From contig NC_012526.1 in the NCBI RefSeq assembly GCF_000020685.1, positions 2,620,001 to 2,684,000 of the forward strand: 64,000 nt of DNA. Direction: 5' to 3'. The translations under genes and the position numbers were made by a program. Source of the DNA: Deinococcus deserti VCD115. Lineage in GTDB: Bacteria; Deinococcota; Deinococci; Deinococcales; Deinococcaceae. The notes under the pieces are model-generated. The model had not been told where the DNA came from. It worked only from the letters and a program-made list of their open reading frames with translations, and did no database searches. Each line of letters begins with the position of its first letter. Position 1 is the first letter of the stretch. Shown in pieces: positions 63,457 through 64,000 of the stretch.

Positions 63457-64000
63457 GTACCTGAGCGCTGGCTTCCAGCGCCTGCTGTTCGTCTGCGTTC
63501 AGGCGGGGCATGATCGTGCCCTGCACGCCGCCTGCGCTGACAATGCGCGGCAGGCTGAGGCTTACCCCGAACTCCGGGGTAGGCGCACTGACTGTCAGAA
63601 CCGCACGTCGGTCACCCAGAATGCGTTCGGTGATGCGGGCCAGCGAGGCGCCGATGCCGTAGTAGGTAGCGCGTTTGCCGTCGATGATATGCGCGGCGGC
63701 GTCCCGCGTGCCGGTTTCAATCTCGGCGCGCATCTCCGCGGTCCAGGGCAGCCCCCGGGCAGCCATGAACTCGTCGACCGGGAGCCCGGCGACCGTCACC
63801 GTACTCCAGGCCAGGACCTCGCTGTCGCCGTGCTCGCCCAGAACGTACCCATGCACATGCGTAGGGTCGACCTCTGCGCGGCGGGCGATCAGATGGCGGA
63901 AGCGCGCACTGTCCAGTACGGTCCCGGAGCCGACAACAGCGTGATCCGGCGCCAGCCGCGTGGCCAGATCGGTCAGGGCGTCTACCGGGTTGGTGGCAAT
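63425..64000 (-). CDS. ldh: L-lactate dehydrogenase, N-terminus outside window
   Basis: 192 codons of the C-terminal two-thirds, open to base 64000. Visible are [19 protein letters not shown], the catalytic His in [11 protein letters not shown] and the C-terminal helix [24 protein letters not shown] with GEHGDS is the LDH rather than malate dehydrogenase pattern. It reduces pyruvate to L-lactate with NADH. Confidence 0.95.
   Translation of the reverse strand: MATNPVDALTDLATRLAPDHAVVGSGTVLDSARFRHLIARRAEVDPTHVHGYVLGEHGDSEVLAWSTVTVAGLPVDEFMAARGLPWTAEMRAEIETGTRDAAAHIIDGKRATYYGIGASLARITERILGDRRAVLTVSAPTPEFGVSLSLPRIVSAGGVQGTIMPRLNADEQQALEASAQVLRDASAGLQA

Overview
The window is a high-GC bacterial chromosome segment that I attribute to the genus Deinococcus (Deinococcus-Thermus phylum). 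The attribution rests on four things seen here: a dnaK-grpE-dnaJ locus whose DnaJ lacks the zinc-finger domain, as in Thermus; OstA/LptA-like proteins next to a DnaE of about 1,340 residues; many secreted S8 proteases and lipoproteins; and many genes whose start codon lies only 5-8 nt downstream of a TANNNT -10 box, the leaderless-mRNA signature reported for Deinococcus. The species cannot be fixed from the sequence alone. No rRNA, tRNA, CRISPR array, intact insertion sequence or prophage was seen.

Layout. 1-4.2 kb: a partial SDR oxidoreductase, then a tightly overlapping three-gene cluster (type III polyketide synthase, methyltransferase, FAD monooxygenase) with the gene content of srsABC-type phenolic lipid clusters. 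4.3-8.2 kb: GNAT, nitrilase-family hydrolase, MTHFS-like protein, DinB-like protein, and the PilT retraction ATPase. 8.3-12.5 kb: a TPR-GGDEF-EAL signalling protein, an 18-cysteine copper-storage-like protein and a small DUF2726-like gene. 12.6-15.4 kb: a beta-helix lipoprotein followed by an unusually AT-rich gene-poor stretch. 15.4-24.4 kb: a DUF488 gene and a five-gene siderophore operon whose content and order (ATP-grasp, NIS synthetase, MFS exporter, NIS synthetase, PLP decarboxylase) match the vibrioferrin operon pvsABCDE; it is divergent from a siderophore-binding protein gene that has a clear promoter and operator-like inverted repeat.

24.5-36.3 kb: a membrane protein, DUF72, dnaE, an orphan PAS membrane protein, then dnaK-grpE-VF530-dnaJ behind a HAIR-like (HspR) operator, and a CBS protein. 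36.4-47.7 kb: a secreted subtilase with an Ala-Pro linker, a small exported protein, fba, an overlapping aminotransferase-MazG-murI-rph run, DoxX, a decayed Phd antitoxin, a membrane GGDEF protein, CorA and a ferredoxin. 47.8-55.1 kb: NTP-transferase/kinase/regulator operon, YkvA, rplU-rpmA-obgE, a cyclophilin lipoprotein and cmk. 55.2-64 kb: a lipoprotein-subtilase pair, tatD, three LptC/LptA-like genes and a partial lactate dehydrogenase.

Most of the window is chromosomal housekeeping in short operons. The accessory parts are the type III PKS cluster, the 10.8-15.4 kb low-GC area and the siderophore operon. The siderophore operon is the most coherent system: it encodes assembly, export and one capture protein of a citrate-based carboxylate siderophore.
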